A DNA stretch of 64,000 bases from CAILZL01 sp963791615 (GTDB taxonomy: Bacteria; Pseudomonadota; Gammaproteobacteria; Steroidobacterales; Steroidobacteraceae), in assembly GCA_963791615.1 (NCBI GenBank), contig CAWBTE010000017.1, forward strand, positions 186,001-250,000, read 5' to 3'. How positions within the stretch are numbered: position 1 is the stretch's first letter; every line of letters begins with the position of its first letter. The position numbers were made by a program, and so were the translations under genes. The notes beneath the pieces were generated by a model. That model saw only the letters and a list, made by a program, of their open reading frames with translations. It did not search any database and was not told the origin of the DNA. Below are positions 18,098 through 26,380 of the stretch, piece by piece.

Positions 18098-18793
18098 TCA
18101 GGGGCGATCCGGCGCCTGTAGCCGATAACCGATGCCCTGCTCATTGGCGATGAAGCGGGGATGGGCCGGGTCGTCGCCCAGCTTGGCGCGCAGGGCGGAA
18201 ATGTAGATGCGCAGGTACTGCACATCTTCCCGATGCGACGGCCCCCACACCGCTTCCAGCAATTGCCGGTGGGTGCAGACTCGTCCGGCCGAGCGCGCCA
18301 GCGCCAGCAGCAGATCAAATTCTTTCCTGGGCAGATGCAGCAACTCACCCGCCAGCCGGACTTCATGAGCCGGCACATCAATATGCAGGTCACCCACCTC
18401 GATCTTCGGCAAGGTGGCGATGGCCGAGTTGATACGCAGACAGGCGCGAATGCGCGCCAGCAACTCGGCGGTGCTGAACGGCTTTTGCACGTAATCGTTC
18501 GCACCCGCATCCAGCGCAGTCACCTTGTCGGCATCTTCGCCGCGCACCGACAGCACGATGATGGGCACCGGTGAATTTTTGCGCAGCGTGCGGATCACTT
18601 CGTGGCCACTGATATCCGGCAAGCCCAGGTCCAGCAGAATCAGTTCAGGCTGCTTGTGCGCATACACCTGCAAGGCTTCTTTGCCCGAGGCTGCCAGCAA
18701 TACTTCGTAGCCCGCTGCGCGCAGACTGATATCGAGGAAGCGACGGATCTGCTCCTCGTCATCCACAATCAATACACGCGCCAGACCACTCAT
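18098..18793 (-). CDS. kdpE: Response regulator KdpE
   Basis: An OmpR-family regulator of 231 residues. The receiver domain (about 5-115) has VLIVDDEEQIRRFL, the phospho-acceptor aspartate in ELILLDLGLPDISG, and the lysine in YVQKPFS. The winged-helix DNA-binding domain (about 135-225) has LPRKEFDLLLALARSAGRVC and HREDVQYLRIYISALRAKLG. The start is the ATG at 18793, seven bases beyond the kdpD stop; the longer open frame reads back into kdpD. Phosphorylated KdpE should activate the kdpFABC operon upstream on the same strand. Confidence 0.95.
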   Translation of the reverse strand: MSGLARVLIVDDEEQIRRFLDISLRAAGYEVLLAASGKEALQVYAHKQPELILLDLGLPDISGHEVIRTLRKNSPVPIIVLSVRGEDADKVTALDAGANDYVQKPFSTAELLARIRACLRINSAIATLPKIEVGDLHIDVPAHEVRLAGELLHLPRKEFDLLLALARSAGRVCTHRQLLEAVWGPSHREDVQYLRIYISALRAKLGDDPAHPRFIANEQGIGYRLQAPDRP

Positions 18794-18800
18794 TGGCCAC

Positions 18801-21494
18801 TCATTCGCGTAACTCCGGATGTAATGCAGATACTTCAGCCGGCAGATCGATGAGAAAGCGCGTGCCCTTGCCCTGCTGGCCTTCGTGTACGGTAATCGTG
18901 CCCCCCATGGCTTCGACAAAACCCTTGCAGATTGCCAGACCCAGGCCACTGCCTGCCACGCCACTGTCGCGTCGCGCAGCGCGAAAAAAGAAATCGAAGA
19001 TATGCGCACGATCTGCCGGATCAATACCCGGCCCCTGATCAACGATGGCGATCTGTACCCGTCCGGCGCGCTGCGCGGTGGTCACCAGGATCGGCGTATC
19101 AGCCGGTGCATATTTCAAGGCATTTTCCAGCAGGTTGATCACGGTCTGTTCCAGCAAGGCGCGGTCAGCCCGCACGGCAGGCAGCGTTGACTGCATATCA
19201 AGCTTCACCCGCGTCTGCGCTGGATGACCCAGACGTTGCACCGCGCCCTGCAGCACTTCATCCACGGCAACCGCACTGAGCTGCAGCGCCGCGCCACCCT
19301 GTGACAGGCGCGTGGCATCCAGCAAGTTCTGTATCAGACGGTTCAGGCGTTCGGCTTCCAGTAATGCGGTATTCATCAGCTGTGTATTGTCAGCCGCATC
19401 AAGTTGTCCGGCCAGTTCACGCATCGCACTCAACGAACCGATCACCGACACCAGCGGCGTGCGCAGGTCATGTGACACCGATGCCAGCAGCGCGGAACGC
19501 AAACTCTCGGCAGTGCGCTGCACCTTGGCGTCTTCGGCATGTTTGAGCAGCACAAAGCGCTGCCAGGCCGTGGCGATCTGCGCTTGCAGGGAATGCAGCA
19601 AGCGACGCGCGTCGGCACTGTGCACATCCGCGCCAACACGTGACTGTAGCGCCAAAACACCCAGCGCCTGCTCACCGTTGAGCAGGGGCATGAACATCCA
19701 GTCCGCTGCCGGCAGCGTCGAAGTACCCGCCCCCGCCAGCTCGTGATGTTCGGCAGCCCAGTTGGCTGCGGCCAGATCGGTATCGCGAAAACCGGCGCTG
19801 CGCTGCAAGTCACCCGGCATCAACACCCGTCCATCGCTGCCGCAGACCAGCACCAGACATTGCACGCCGAGAATGTCCTCCACACCACGCGCCGCCGCTT
19901 GCCGCAGATCGGTCTCATTGATGGCGGTGGCCAGGCGTCGCGCAAAATCGAACAACATGGCGGTGCGCAGGGAATTCAAGCGCGCATCCACGGCCTGCCG
20001 CTGCAAGCGGCCTGACAGCAGGCCGACGGCAATACCCACCATCAGAAATACCAGCAGCGTACGCACATCAGAACCGTCGGCAATCTGTAGCGTGTAACGC
20101 GGCTCGGTAAAGAAAAAATTGTAGGCGAGAAATCCCAGCGCGCACGACAGCAAGGCCGAATTCAATCCACCAAATACGCCTGCCGCAACAATGCCCAGCA
20201 GAAACACGGCGGACAGATCGTCCACCGCCACCCACTGCTGAACCAGCGCCGCCAGCACGGTACTCACGGCCGAAAAGCCAATGGCACAGGCCAGCGCCCG
20301 ATCAGAAACACGCCACCAGTCACGCGAGGACAGCAAGCCATGCCTGATCTGTTTGCGTGTTGTTACATTTTCTGTCGCCACCACCGTGACTTCAAAATCA
20401 GCGGCATTGGCCAGCAGCCATTGCGCCAATGAGCGTTGCCACGGCCAGCGCTGACCGCGCGATCTGCCAATGACGATCTGCGCTGCATTGCAGGCACGCG
20501 CATAGTCGAGCACCCCCGTACCGATACGGTCAGCAGTAATGCTGGCGCTTTCGGCGCCCAGCTCGGCGGCCAGCGCCAGATTGTTTTCCAGTTGCTCCTG
20601 ACCGGCATGGTATTGCTGCGCACCCAGGGTCTGCACATGCAGCGCAGTCCACGGCAAGTGCCGCTGTTCAGCAAGACGCCTGGCGCTGCGCAGCAAGTCT
20701 TCGCTGGCCTGTGTAGCGTCGATGCACACCAGCAGACGGCCGCGTGTCGGCCAGGGCTGGGCAATGCCATGCGCTTTCTTGAAGTTACTGAGATCATCAT
20801 CCACATGCTCTGCGGCGGCTCGCAGCGCCAGTTCACGCAACGCCAGCAGGTTGCCACGCGTGAAGAAATTCTCCAGCGCGCGTTGTGCCTGCACCGGGAT
20901 ATACACCTTGCCCTGACGCAGACGCTCCATCAAATCATCCGGTGGCAGATCGATCAACTCGATGTCAGTGGCCAGATCCAGCACTGAATCGGGCACCGTC
21001 TCGCGCACTTCCACACCGGTAATGCGCTGCACCAGATCGTTGTAGCTTTCCAGATGCTGCACATTGAGCGTGGTGTACACATCAATACCCGCATCCAGCA
21101 ACTCCTGCACATCCTGATGCCGCTTGGCATGCCGTGAGCCGGGTGCATTGGTATGCGCCAGTTCGTCCACCAGCACCAGTTGCGGATGACGCGCGAGTAT
21201 CGCGTCCAGATCCAGCTCATCCAGCACGCGGCCGCGATGCTCCTGGGTGCGCCGTAGCAGCTGCGGCAAGTCATGCACCAGCGCCAGGGTTTCCTGACGG
21301 CCGTGGGTTTCAACGATGCCGATGACCACATCGACGCCTTCCGCTTTCTTGCGGCGCGCCTGGGTCAGCATTTCAAAGGTCTTGCCAACCCCGGGCGCCG
21401 CACCCAGAAAAATTTTCAGGCGACCGCGTTCACTGCGCTGCGTTTCAGCCAGCAAGGCATCGGCAGACGGGCGGGTGGGGTTGGCGTTAGACAC
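18801..21494 (-). CDS. kdpD: Osmosensitive potassium-channel histidine kinase KdpD
   Basis: About 897 residues from a GTG at 21494. The longer frame to 21536 begins inside a REP palindrome, so those 14 residues are unlikely to be native. Domains in order: the KdpD sensor domain with Walker A GAAPGVGKTFEML and Walker B LVLVDELAHTNAPGSRH, a universal-stress-protein domain (about 250-375), four membrane helices (about 395-490), a GAF-like domain, the HisKA domain with ASVSHDLRTPLVSVIGSL, and the HATPase domain ending DQGPGIDPADRAHIFDFFFR and GSGLGLAICKGFVEAMGG. It senses low potassium or turgor and phosphorylates KdpE. Confidence 0.95.
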   Translation of the reverse strand: MSNANPTRPSADALLAETQRSERGRLKIFLGAAPGVGKTFEMLTQARRKKAEGVDVVIGIVETHGRQETLALVHDLPQLLRRTQEHRGRVLDELDLDAILARHPQLVLVDELAHTNAPGSRHAKRHQDVQELLDAGIDVYTTLNVQHLESYNDLVQRITGVEVRETVPDSVLDLATDIELIDLPPDDLMERLRQGKVYIPVQAQRALENFFTRGNLLALRELALRAAAEHVDDDLSNFKKAHGIAQPWPTRGRLLVCIDATQASEDLLRSARRLAEQRHLPWTALHVQTLGAQQYHAGQEQLENNLALAAELGAESASITADRIGTGVLDYARACNAAQIVIGRSRGQRWPWQRSLAQWLLANAADFEVTVVATENVTTRKQIRHGLLSSRDWWRVSDRALACAIGFSAVSTVLAALVQQWVAVDDLSAVFLLGIVAAGVFGGLNSALLSCALGFLAYNFFFTEPRYTLQIADGSDVRTLLVFLMVGIAVGLLSGRLQRQAVDARLNSLRTAMLFDFARRLATAINETDLRQAAARGVEDILGVQCLVLVCGSDGRVLMPGDLQRSAGFRDTDLAAANWAAEHHELAGAGTSTLPAADWMFMPLLNGEQALGVLALQSRVGADVHSADARRLLHSLQAQIATAWQRFVLLKHAEDAKVQRTAESLRSALLASVSHDLRTPLVSVIGSLSAMRELAGQLDAADNTQLMNTALLEAERLNRLIQNLLDATRLSQGGAALQLSAVAVDEVLQGAVQRLGHPAQTRVKLDMQSTLPAVRADRALLEQTVINLLENALKYAPADTPILVTTAQRAGRVQIAIVDQGPGIDPADRAHIFDFFFRAARRDSGVAGSGLGLAICKGFVEAMGGTITVHEGQQGKGTRFLIDLPAEVSALHPELRE

Positions 21495-21507
21495 GTTATG
21501 AATAGTA

Positions 21508-21593
21508 GTAGGTTGGGCTGAGTCCGCGAAGCCCAACTTCTGCTTCGCGATTAAAGAAGAACTGTTGGGCTTCGCGGACTCAGCCCAACCTAC
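21508..21593. repeat. GTAG-type REP pair, family 2 (GTTGGGCTGAGTCC)
   Basis: The arms GTAGGTTGGGCTGAGTCCGC (21508 on) and GCGGACTCAGCCCAACCTAC (ending 21593) are perfect inverted repeats, each with an inner hairpin (GCGAAGCCCAAC / GTTGGGCTTCGC). The element fills the kdpC-kdpD gap. The minus-strand TAG of its right end is the kdpC stop codon. Confidence 0.92.
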
Positions 21594-22156
21594 TCGTCCA
21601 GCGCCAGGTTCAACTCCAGCACGTTGACACGCGGTTCACCGAGAAAGCCCAGAATGCGACCTTCGGTGTGCGCACCAACCAGCGTACGCAACTGGTCGGG
21701 CGCAATTCCGCGCACTCGCGCCACGCGTTGCAACTGGTACAAAGCCGCCGCCACACTGATATGCGGATCCAGACCACTGGCAGAAGCGGTGACCATATCC
21801 ACCGGCACCGGCAAGGTATTGAGCGGGTCAGCAACCTTGAGCGCAGCCATGCGTTGTGTGACCGCTTCTCTCAGCGCCGGATTAAGTGGCCCCAGATTGG
21901 AACCGCCGGACGCCGTTGCGTTGTAGGGATAACCACCCGTGGCGGAAGGACGACTCCAGAAATAGCCGGGATCAGTGAACTGCTGACCAATCAAACTTGA
22001 GCCCATGACCTTGTCGCCCCTGACGATCAGGCTGCCAGCGGCTTTGGCTGGAAACAACAATTGAGCAAAACCCGTGACCACCAGCGGATACACACCGCCG
22101 GTGAGCAACGTAAGACCAAGCAGCATGGCCAGCGCGGGACGAATTACATTACGCAT
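21590..22156 (-). CDS. kdpC: Potassium-transporting ATPase subunit KdpC
   Basis: The protein has 188 residues, normal for KdpC. One N-terminal membrane helix (ALAMLLGLTLLTGGVYPLVV) anchors it. Family motifs are GSSLIGQQFTDPGYFWSRPS, ASGGSNLGPLNPALR, VTASASGLDPHISVAAALYQ and RVRGIAPDQL. KdpC stabilises the KdpFABC complex and influences ATP binding by KdpB. The stop codon TAG is part of the REP element that follows. It is third in the operon after kdpA and kdpB. Confidence 0.95.
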   Translation of the reverse strand: MRNVIRPALAMLLGLTLLTGGVYPLVVTGFAQLLFPAKAAGSLIVRGDKVMGSSLIGQQFTDPGYFWSRPSATGGYPYNATASGGSNLGPLNPALREAVTQRMAALKVADPLNTLPVPVDMVTASASGLDPHISVAAALYQLQRVARVRGIAPDQLRTLVGAHTEGRILGFLGEPRVNVLELNLALDE

Positions 22157-22174
22157 TTAAACCTCTTTCCTCTT

Positions 22175-22241
22175 CAGGGCGATTCGTGAACCGCCCTCTT
22201 TGCATTTGCATCATGAACGGCGATTCACGAATCGCCCCTAC
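22175..22241. repeat. GTAG-type REP pair (REPIN), family 1
   Basis: The arms CAGGGCGATTCGTGAACCGC and GGCGATTCACGAATCGCCCC followed by TAC form the familiar double palindrome, with the left end slightly decayed. It occupies the kdpB-kdpC gap. Its GTAG end on the minus strand supplies the TAG stop of kdpB. Confidence 0.88.
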
Positions 22242-24310
22242 GCCCAAAACGCCAGACTCAAAATCACATCAATCAGCTTGATGCCCACAAATGGCACGAT
22301 GATGCCGCCCAGCCCATACACCAGCAGATTGCGACGCAACAACACCGCCGCACCCAGCGCGCGATACTTCACGCCCTTCAAGGCCAGCGGAATCAGCGCC
22401 ACGATGATCAAGGCATTGAAGATCACCGCCGACAGGATCGCCGAGTCGGGACTGGTCAGGCCCATCACGTTGAGCGCATTGAGCTGCGGATAAGTAGTGG
22501 CAAACGCAGCCGGAATAATCGCGAAATACTTGGCGATGTCATTGGCGATGCTGAACGTGGTCAATGAGCCACGCGTCATCAACATCTGTTTGCCGGTCTC
22601 CACCACTTCAATCAGCTTGGTGGGATTGGAGTCCAGATCCACCATGTTGCCGGCTTCTTTGGCCGCTTGGGTACCACTGTTCATGGCCACCGCCACATCG
22701 GCTTGCGCCAGTGCCGGCGCATCGTTGGTGCCATCGCCGGTCATGGCCACCAGCCGGCCTTGCGCCTGATGTTCGCGAATCAGCTTGAGTTTCATTTCCG
22801 GCGTGGCTTCGGCGAGAAAATCATCCACGCCGGCTTCAGCGGCAATGGCCGCTGCGGTCAGAGCATTGTCGCCGGTGATCATCACCGTCTTGATACCCAT
22901 GCGACGCAGTTCGGCGAACCGTTCCTTGATGCCACCCTTGACGATGTCCTTGAGTTCAATCACGCCCAGCACTCGCGCGTCATCACTCACCACCAGCGGT
23001 GTGCTACCGCGGCGCGCCACCTGGTTAATGCTGTCTTGCAAGTCCTGCGGCATGGCTTGGCCCAGCGCTTCCACATGTCTGGCAATTGCATCGGCAGCAC
23101 CCTTACGAATAGAGCGCACTCCACCGGCTTGAGGCAGATCCACACCACTCATGCGTGTATGCGCCGAGAAGGCAATAAAAGTTACGCCGTCAGTGGTGTG
23201 TTCACGCAGGTTAAAGCGTTGCTTGGCCAATATGACAATGCTGCGGCCTTCCGGCGTTTCATCGGCCAGCGAAGCCAACTGCGCAGCTTCGGCCAGTTCC
23301 TGTTCGCTGACGCCTGGCGCGGGAATGAAGGTGGCCGCCTGACGATTGCCCAGCGTAATGGTGCCGGTCTTATCGAGCAGCAACACATCGACATCGCCCG
23401 CAGCTTCCACGGCGCGACCGGAAGTGGCAATCACATTGGCCTGCATCATGCGGCTCATTCCCGCCACGCCGATGGCGGACAACAAACCGCCAATGGTGGT
23501 GGGGATCAGACACACCAGCAACGCAATCAACGCCGTCAGTGTCACCGGTGAACCCAGCCTGTGTCACGGCACGCTATACAACGAGAATGGCAGCAACGTC
23601 ACCGTGGCCAGCAGAAACACCAGCGTCAATGCCACCAGCAGAATGGTCAGTGCAATTTCATTGGGCGTTTTCTGTCGCTTGGCGCTTTCCACCATGGCAA
23701 TCATGCGGTCAATGAAAGTCTCGCCGGGATTGACGCTGACTTTCACCACGATCCAGTCGGACAACACCCGCGTGCCACCCGTCACCGCAGAAAAATCACC
23801 GCCGGATTCACGAATCACCGGCGCCGATTCGCCGGTGATGGCGCTTTCATCGACTGACGCTGCGCCTTCGATGACGACGCCATCGGCAGGGATAATGTCT
23901 CCCGCTTCCACCAGCACACAGTCGTCGCGACGCAACTCGGTGGCCGGAATCCGATCCGGCAGGCTGCGCTTTTTCGGGTTGATCAGGAACTTGGCTTGCA
24001 CGGTCTGCTTCAAGCCCCGCAAGGCGGCGGCCTGCGCCTTGCTGCGTCCTTCGGCCATGGCTTCAGCGAAATTGGCGAACAGCACGGTGAACCACAACCA
24101 CAGGGCAATGCCGAGAACGAAGCCGGGCGCGGTATCGGTTGGGCCACGCAATGCCTGCACCCACAGCACGGTAGTCAGCACACTGCCGATGAACACCACA
24201 AACATCACCGGATTGCGCCACTGCACACGCGGATCCAGCTTGCGTAATGCATCCAACATCGCCGGTAACAGCAGTGATTTATCAAGCATGGAAAGTTGTT
24301 TTTTGCTCAT
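22238..24310 (-). CDS. kdpB: Potassium-transporting ATPase ATP-binding subunit KdpB, interrupted near 23564
   Basis: KdpB is the P-type ATPase subunit that powers the Kdp potassium pump. The joined length is about 690 residues, close to the usual 682. The first part has the TGES loop (SAITGESAPVIRESGG). The second has CLIPTTIGGLLSAIG, the phosphorylation motif LLLDKTGTITLGNRQ, and MTGDGTNDAPALAQADVAVA. An in-frame TGA at 23564-23566 follows LYSVP. The downstream frame continues in the same phase, yet the local reading TQAG fits the family better in a second frame. Two compensating one-base errors (a missing G, then an extra G in GGG) would restore VPVTQAGSPVTLT. The start used is the ATG at 24310. 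It overlaps no neighbour. Confidence 0.92.
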
Positions 24311-24314
24311 GGCA

Positions 24315-26051
24315 TCAACCAATCATCATCAAATGCTCAACTATCGGCCCCAGCGCCAGCACCGGCACATAGGTCAGCAATCCCAGCAGCAGCACTACAC
24401 CCACCAGCAACACCACGAACAGCGGGCCATACGTGGGCAGGGTGCCGCTGGTGACCGGCGCGCGTTTTTTTGCGGCCAGTGAACCGGCAATGGCCAGTAC
24501 CGGCACGATCACCCAGAATCGGCCCAGCCACATCACCACTGCCAATGCGGTGTTATAAAAAAGGGTGTTCGCCGATAGCCCCGCAAAGGCGCTGCCGTTG
24601 TTGTTACCCGCCGAGGTAAATGCGTAAAGAATTTCGGAGAACCCATGCGCGCCGGGATTCGCTACACCGGCACGGCCCGCTTCAGTCATCACTGCGATGG
24701 CGGTTCCCACCAATACCAGCAGCGGCGTGACCAGGATGGCGATGGACACCATCTTCATGTCAAAGGCTTCAATCTTCTTGCCGAGATACTCGGGCGTGCG
24801 GCCAATCATCAAGCCGGAAATGAACACGGCGAGAATGGCGAACAGCAGCATGCAGTACAGGCCAGTGCCGACGCCGCCCGGCGCCACCTCACCCAGTTGC
24901 ATCATCACCAGCGGCGCCAGTCCACCCAGCGGCGTGAAGGAGTCGTGCATGCTGTTGACTGCGCCGGTCGAAGTACCGGTGGTGAGGGTGGCAAACAGTG
25001 CTGAAGTACCCGCGCCAAAACGTACTTCCTTGCCTTCCATATTGCCGCCGCCCTGCGTGCTGCTGCTCGACTGATCTGCGCCCAGTTGCGTCAGTACTGG
25101 ATTACCTTGTTGCTCGCTGTACTCGGCCAGCATCAACATTGAACCCAGCAATAACAGCATGGCGATCAGCACGGCCCAACCCTGGCGGGTATCACCTGCC
25201 AGCTTGCCGAAGGTATAAGTCAGCGCGAACGGGATCAGCAGGATGGCGAACATCTCCAGAAAATTGCTGATCGCATTCGGATTCTCGAACGGGTGCGCAG
25301 AGTTGGCATTCATGAAGCCACCACCATTGGTGCCCAGTTCCTTGATGGCTTCCTGCGAAGCCACCGGACCCATAGGCAGGGTTTGCGTAGCCTGTGTTGA
25401 TGTTAATTGTGTCAGCGACTCAACAATCTGCACTTCCTTGTAAGCATCAAAATTCTGGATCACGCCAGTGGCCGCCAGCGCAATGGCCAGCAGCAGTGAC
25501 AAGGGCAACAGCACATACAGTGTGCCGCGCAGCAGATCCACCCAGAAATTGCCGATGGTGGCGACGCCATGCCGCACCAGACCACGGATCAATGCAATGG
25601 CCACCGCCATGCCGGTGGCAGCGGAAACAAAGTTCTGCACGGCCAGCGCTGACATCTGGGTGAAATAACTCAGCGTGGACTCACCCGCGTATCCCTGCCA
25701 GTTGGTGTTGGTCACAAAACTGATGGCGGTATTGAATGCAGAGTCGGTGCTGACATTGGCCAAAAACTGTGGATTGAGTGGCAACCACCCCTGCAAGCGC
25801 TGCATCAAGTACACCACCAGCACACCCAGCGCACTGAATACCAGCACCGCTATCGCATACTGCGGCCAGGCCATTTCGCGGCGCGCATCAATGCCGGCAA
25901 AGCGATAAATGGCGTTCTCCAGCGGAGCACCCAGGCGTACTGCCAGACTATCCTCACCATTCATCACCGACGCGATGTAACTGCCCAGCGGCTTGACACT
26001 GAGCAACAACAGTGCGAACAGCACCAGTGTCAACCAGGTTGCGGCAGCCAT
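24315..26051 (-). CDS. kdpA: Potassium-transporting ATPase potassium-binding subunit KdpA
   Basis: The 578-residue channel-like subunit has about ten membrane helices. Selectivity-filter-type segments are visible: FNTAISFVTNTNWQGYAGES, ELGTNGGGFMNANSAHPFEN, MQLGEVAPGGVGTGLYCML and YAFTSAGNNNGSAFAGLSAN. The ATG at 26051 is the true start because it shares its A with the kdpF stop. The longer open frame to 26207 covers kdpF in another frame. It is the ion-selective pore of the Kdp complex in the inner membrane. Confidence 0.96.
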   Translation of the reverse strand: MAAATWLTLVLFALLLLSVKPLGSYIASVMNGEDSLAVRLGAPLENAIYRFAGIDARREMAWPQYAIAVLVFSALGVLVVYLMQRLQGWLPLNPQFLANVSTDSAFNTAISFVTNTNWQGYAGESTLSYFTQMSALAVQNFVSAATGMAVAIALIRGLVRHGVATIGNFWVDLLRGTLYVLLPLSLLLAIALAATGVIQNFDAYKEVQIVESLTQLTSTQATQTLPMGPVASQEAIKELGTNGGGFMNANSAHPFENPNAISNFLEMFAILLIPFALTYTFGKLAGDTRQGWAVLIAMLLLLGSMLMLAEYSEQQGNPVLTQLGADQSSSSTQGGGNMEGKEVRFGAGTSALFATLTTGTSTGAVNSMHDSFTPLGGLAPLVMMQLGEVAPGGVGTGLYCMLLFAILAVFISGLMIGRTPEYLGKKIEAFDMKMVSIAILVTPLLVLVGTAIAVMTEAGRAGVANPGAHGFSEILYAFTSAGNNNGSAFAGLSANTLFYNTALAVVMWLGRFWVIVPVLAIAGSLAAKKRAPVTSGTLPTYGPLFVVLLVGVVLLLGLLTYVPVLALGPIVEHLMMIG

Positions 26052-26140
26052 CAAAAACGCTCCGCTTTCAACAAGGCGTACAGCAGATAGACCAGCAAGC
26101 CCAGCGCCAGCACCAGGCAAAAACCGTACATACCGCTCAT
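26051..26140 (-). CDS. kdpF: Potassium-transporting ATPase small subunit KdpF
   Basis: The 29-residue peptide starts MSGMYGFCLVLALGLLVYLL and ends YALLKAERF, a single membrane helix with a basic end, exactly the size and pattern of KdpF. The stop codon overlaps the kdpA ATG by one base (TGATG). KdpF binds KdpA and stabilises the complex in lipid. It is easily missed because of its size. Confidence 0.88.
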   Translation of the reverse strand: MSGMYGFCLVLALGLLVYLLYALLKAERF

Positions 26141-26244
26141 GGACGATCTGCCGAGGTACGCTTGCCCAGCTTCGCCAGTAGCTGCACCAGTGCGTAACTG
26201 GCTGCAAACAGGATCAACAGCAGGCCCGGAAACACAACGTTCAT
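26137..26244 (-). CDS. Small membrane peptide at the head of the kdp operon
   Basis: A 35-residue ORF starting MNVVFPGLLLILFAASYALV, with QLLAKLGKRTSADRP after it. It has one predicted membrane helix and a basic C-terminal tail. Its stop overlaps the kdpF ATG (ATGA), and a good Shine-Dalgarno (GAGGTGATT) lies just before its ATG. I know no named family for it. Coupling to kdpF implies co-expression with the pump, so it may be a second KdpF-like stabiliser or a leader peptide that sets kdpF translation. Both are inferences. Confidence 0.6.
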   Translation of the reverse strand: MNVVFPGLLLILFAASYALVQLLAKLGKRTSADRP

Positions 26245-26245
26245 C

Positions 26246-26273
26246 TGAATCACCTCGCTTATGGGGTGATTCA
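26246..26273 (-). promoter_or_regulatory. Hairpin masking the ribosome binding site at the head of the kdp operon
   Basis: In the minus-strand RNA, TGAATCACC and GGTGATTCA form a perfect 9-bp stem around a 10-base loop. The right arm contains most of the Shine-Dalgarno GAGGTGATT of the first small ORF. The stem ends one base before the ATG, so folding would hide the ribosome binding site. Confidence 0.55.
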
Positions 26274-26282
26274 TCGTAGGTA

Positions 26283-26309
26283 CGCGAGGCGTAAAAAATC
26301 TGCTAAAAA
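26283..26309 (-). promoter_or_regulatory. Candidate KdpE operator upstream of the kdp operon
   Basis: On the minus strand the T-rich block TTTTTAGCAGATTTTTTACG followed by CCTCGCG resembles the Escherichia coli KdpE site, in which a T-run is followed by TACACCCCGCCC. It lies about 40-65 bases upstream of the first ORF, inside the gap to the dehydrogenase gene. The match is by eye. Confidence 0.45.
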
Positions 26310-26380
26310 TTCCGGGGCATTGATTTGTCAGGCATTGACCGGCACGGTCCCCTCTGTATGCGCAGGAGGGGCGTGCGTGT

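Noticed and set aside
20436..20987. Long plus-strand frame within kdpD
   Set aside because: Antisense to a highly conserved kinase; long only because of GC-rich codon bias.
21494..21536. Extended N-terminus of KdpD
   Set aside because: The extra codons come from the REP palindrome between kdpC and kdpD; the GTG at 21494 is a better start.
23564..23566. In-frame TGA in kdpB as selenocysteine
   Set aside because: No SECIS-like hairpin directly follows, KdpB is not a selenoprotein family, and the local peptide fits better after small indels.
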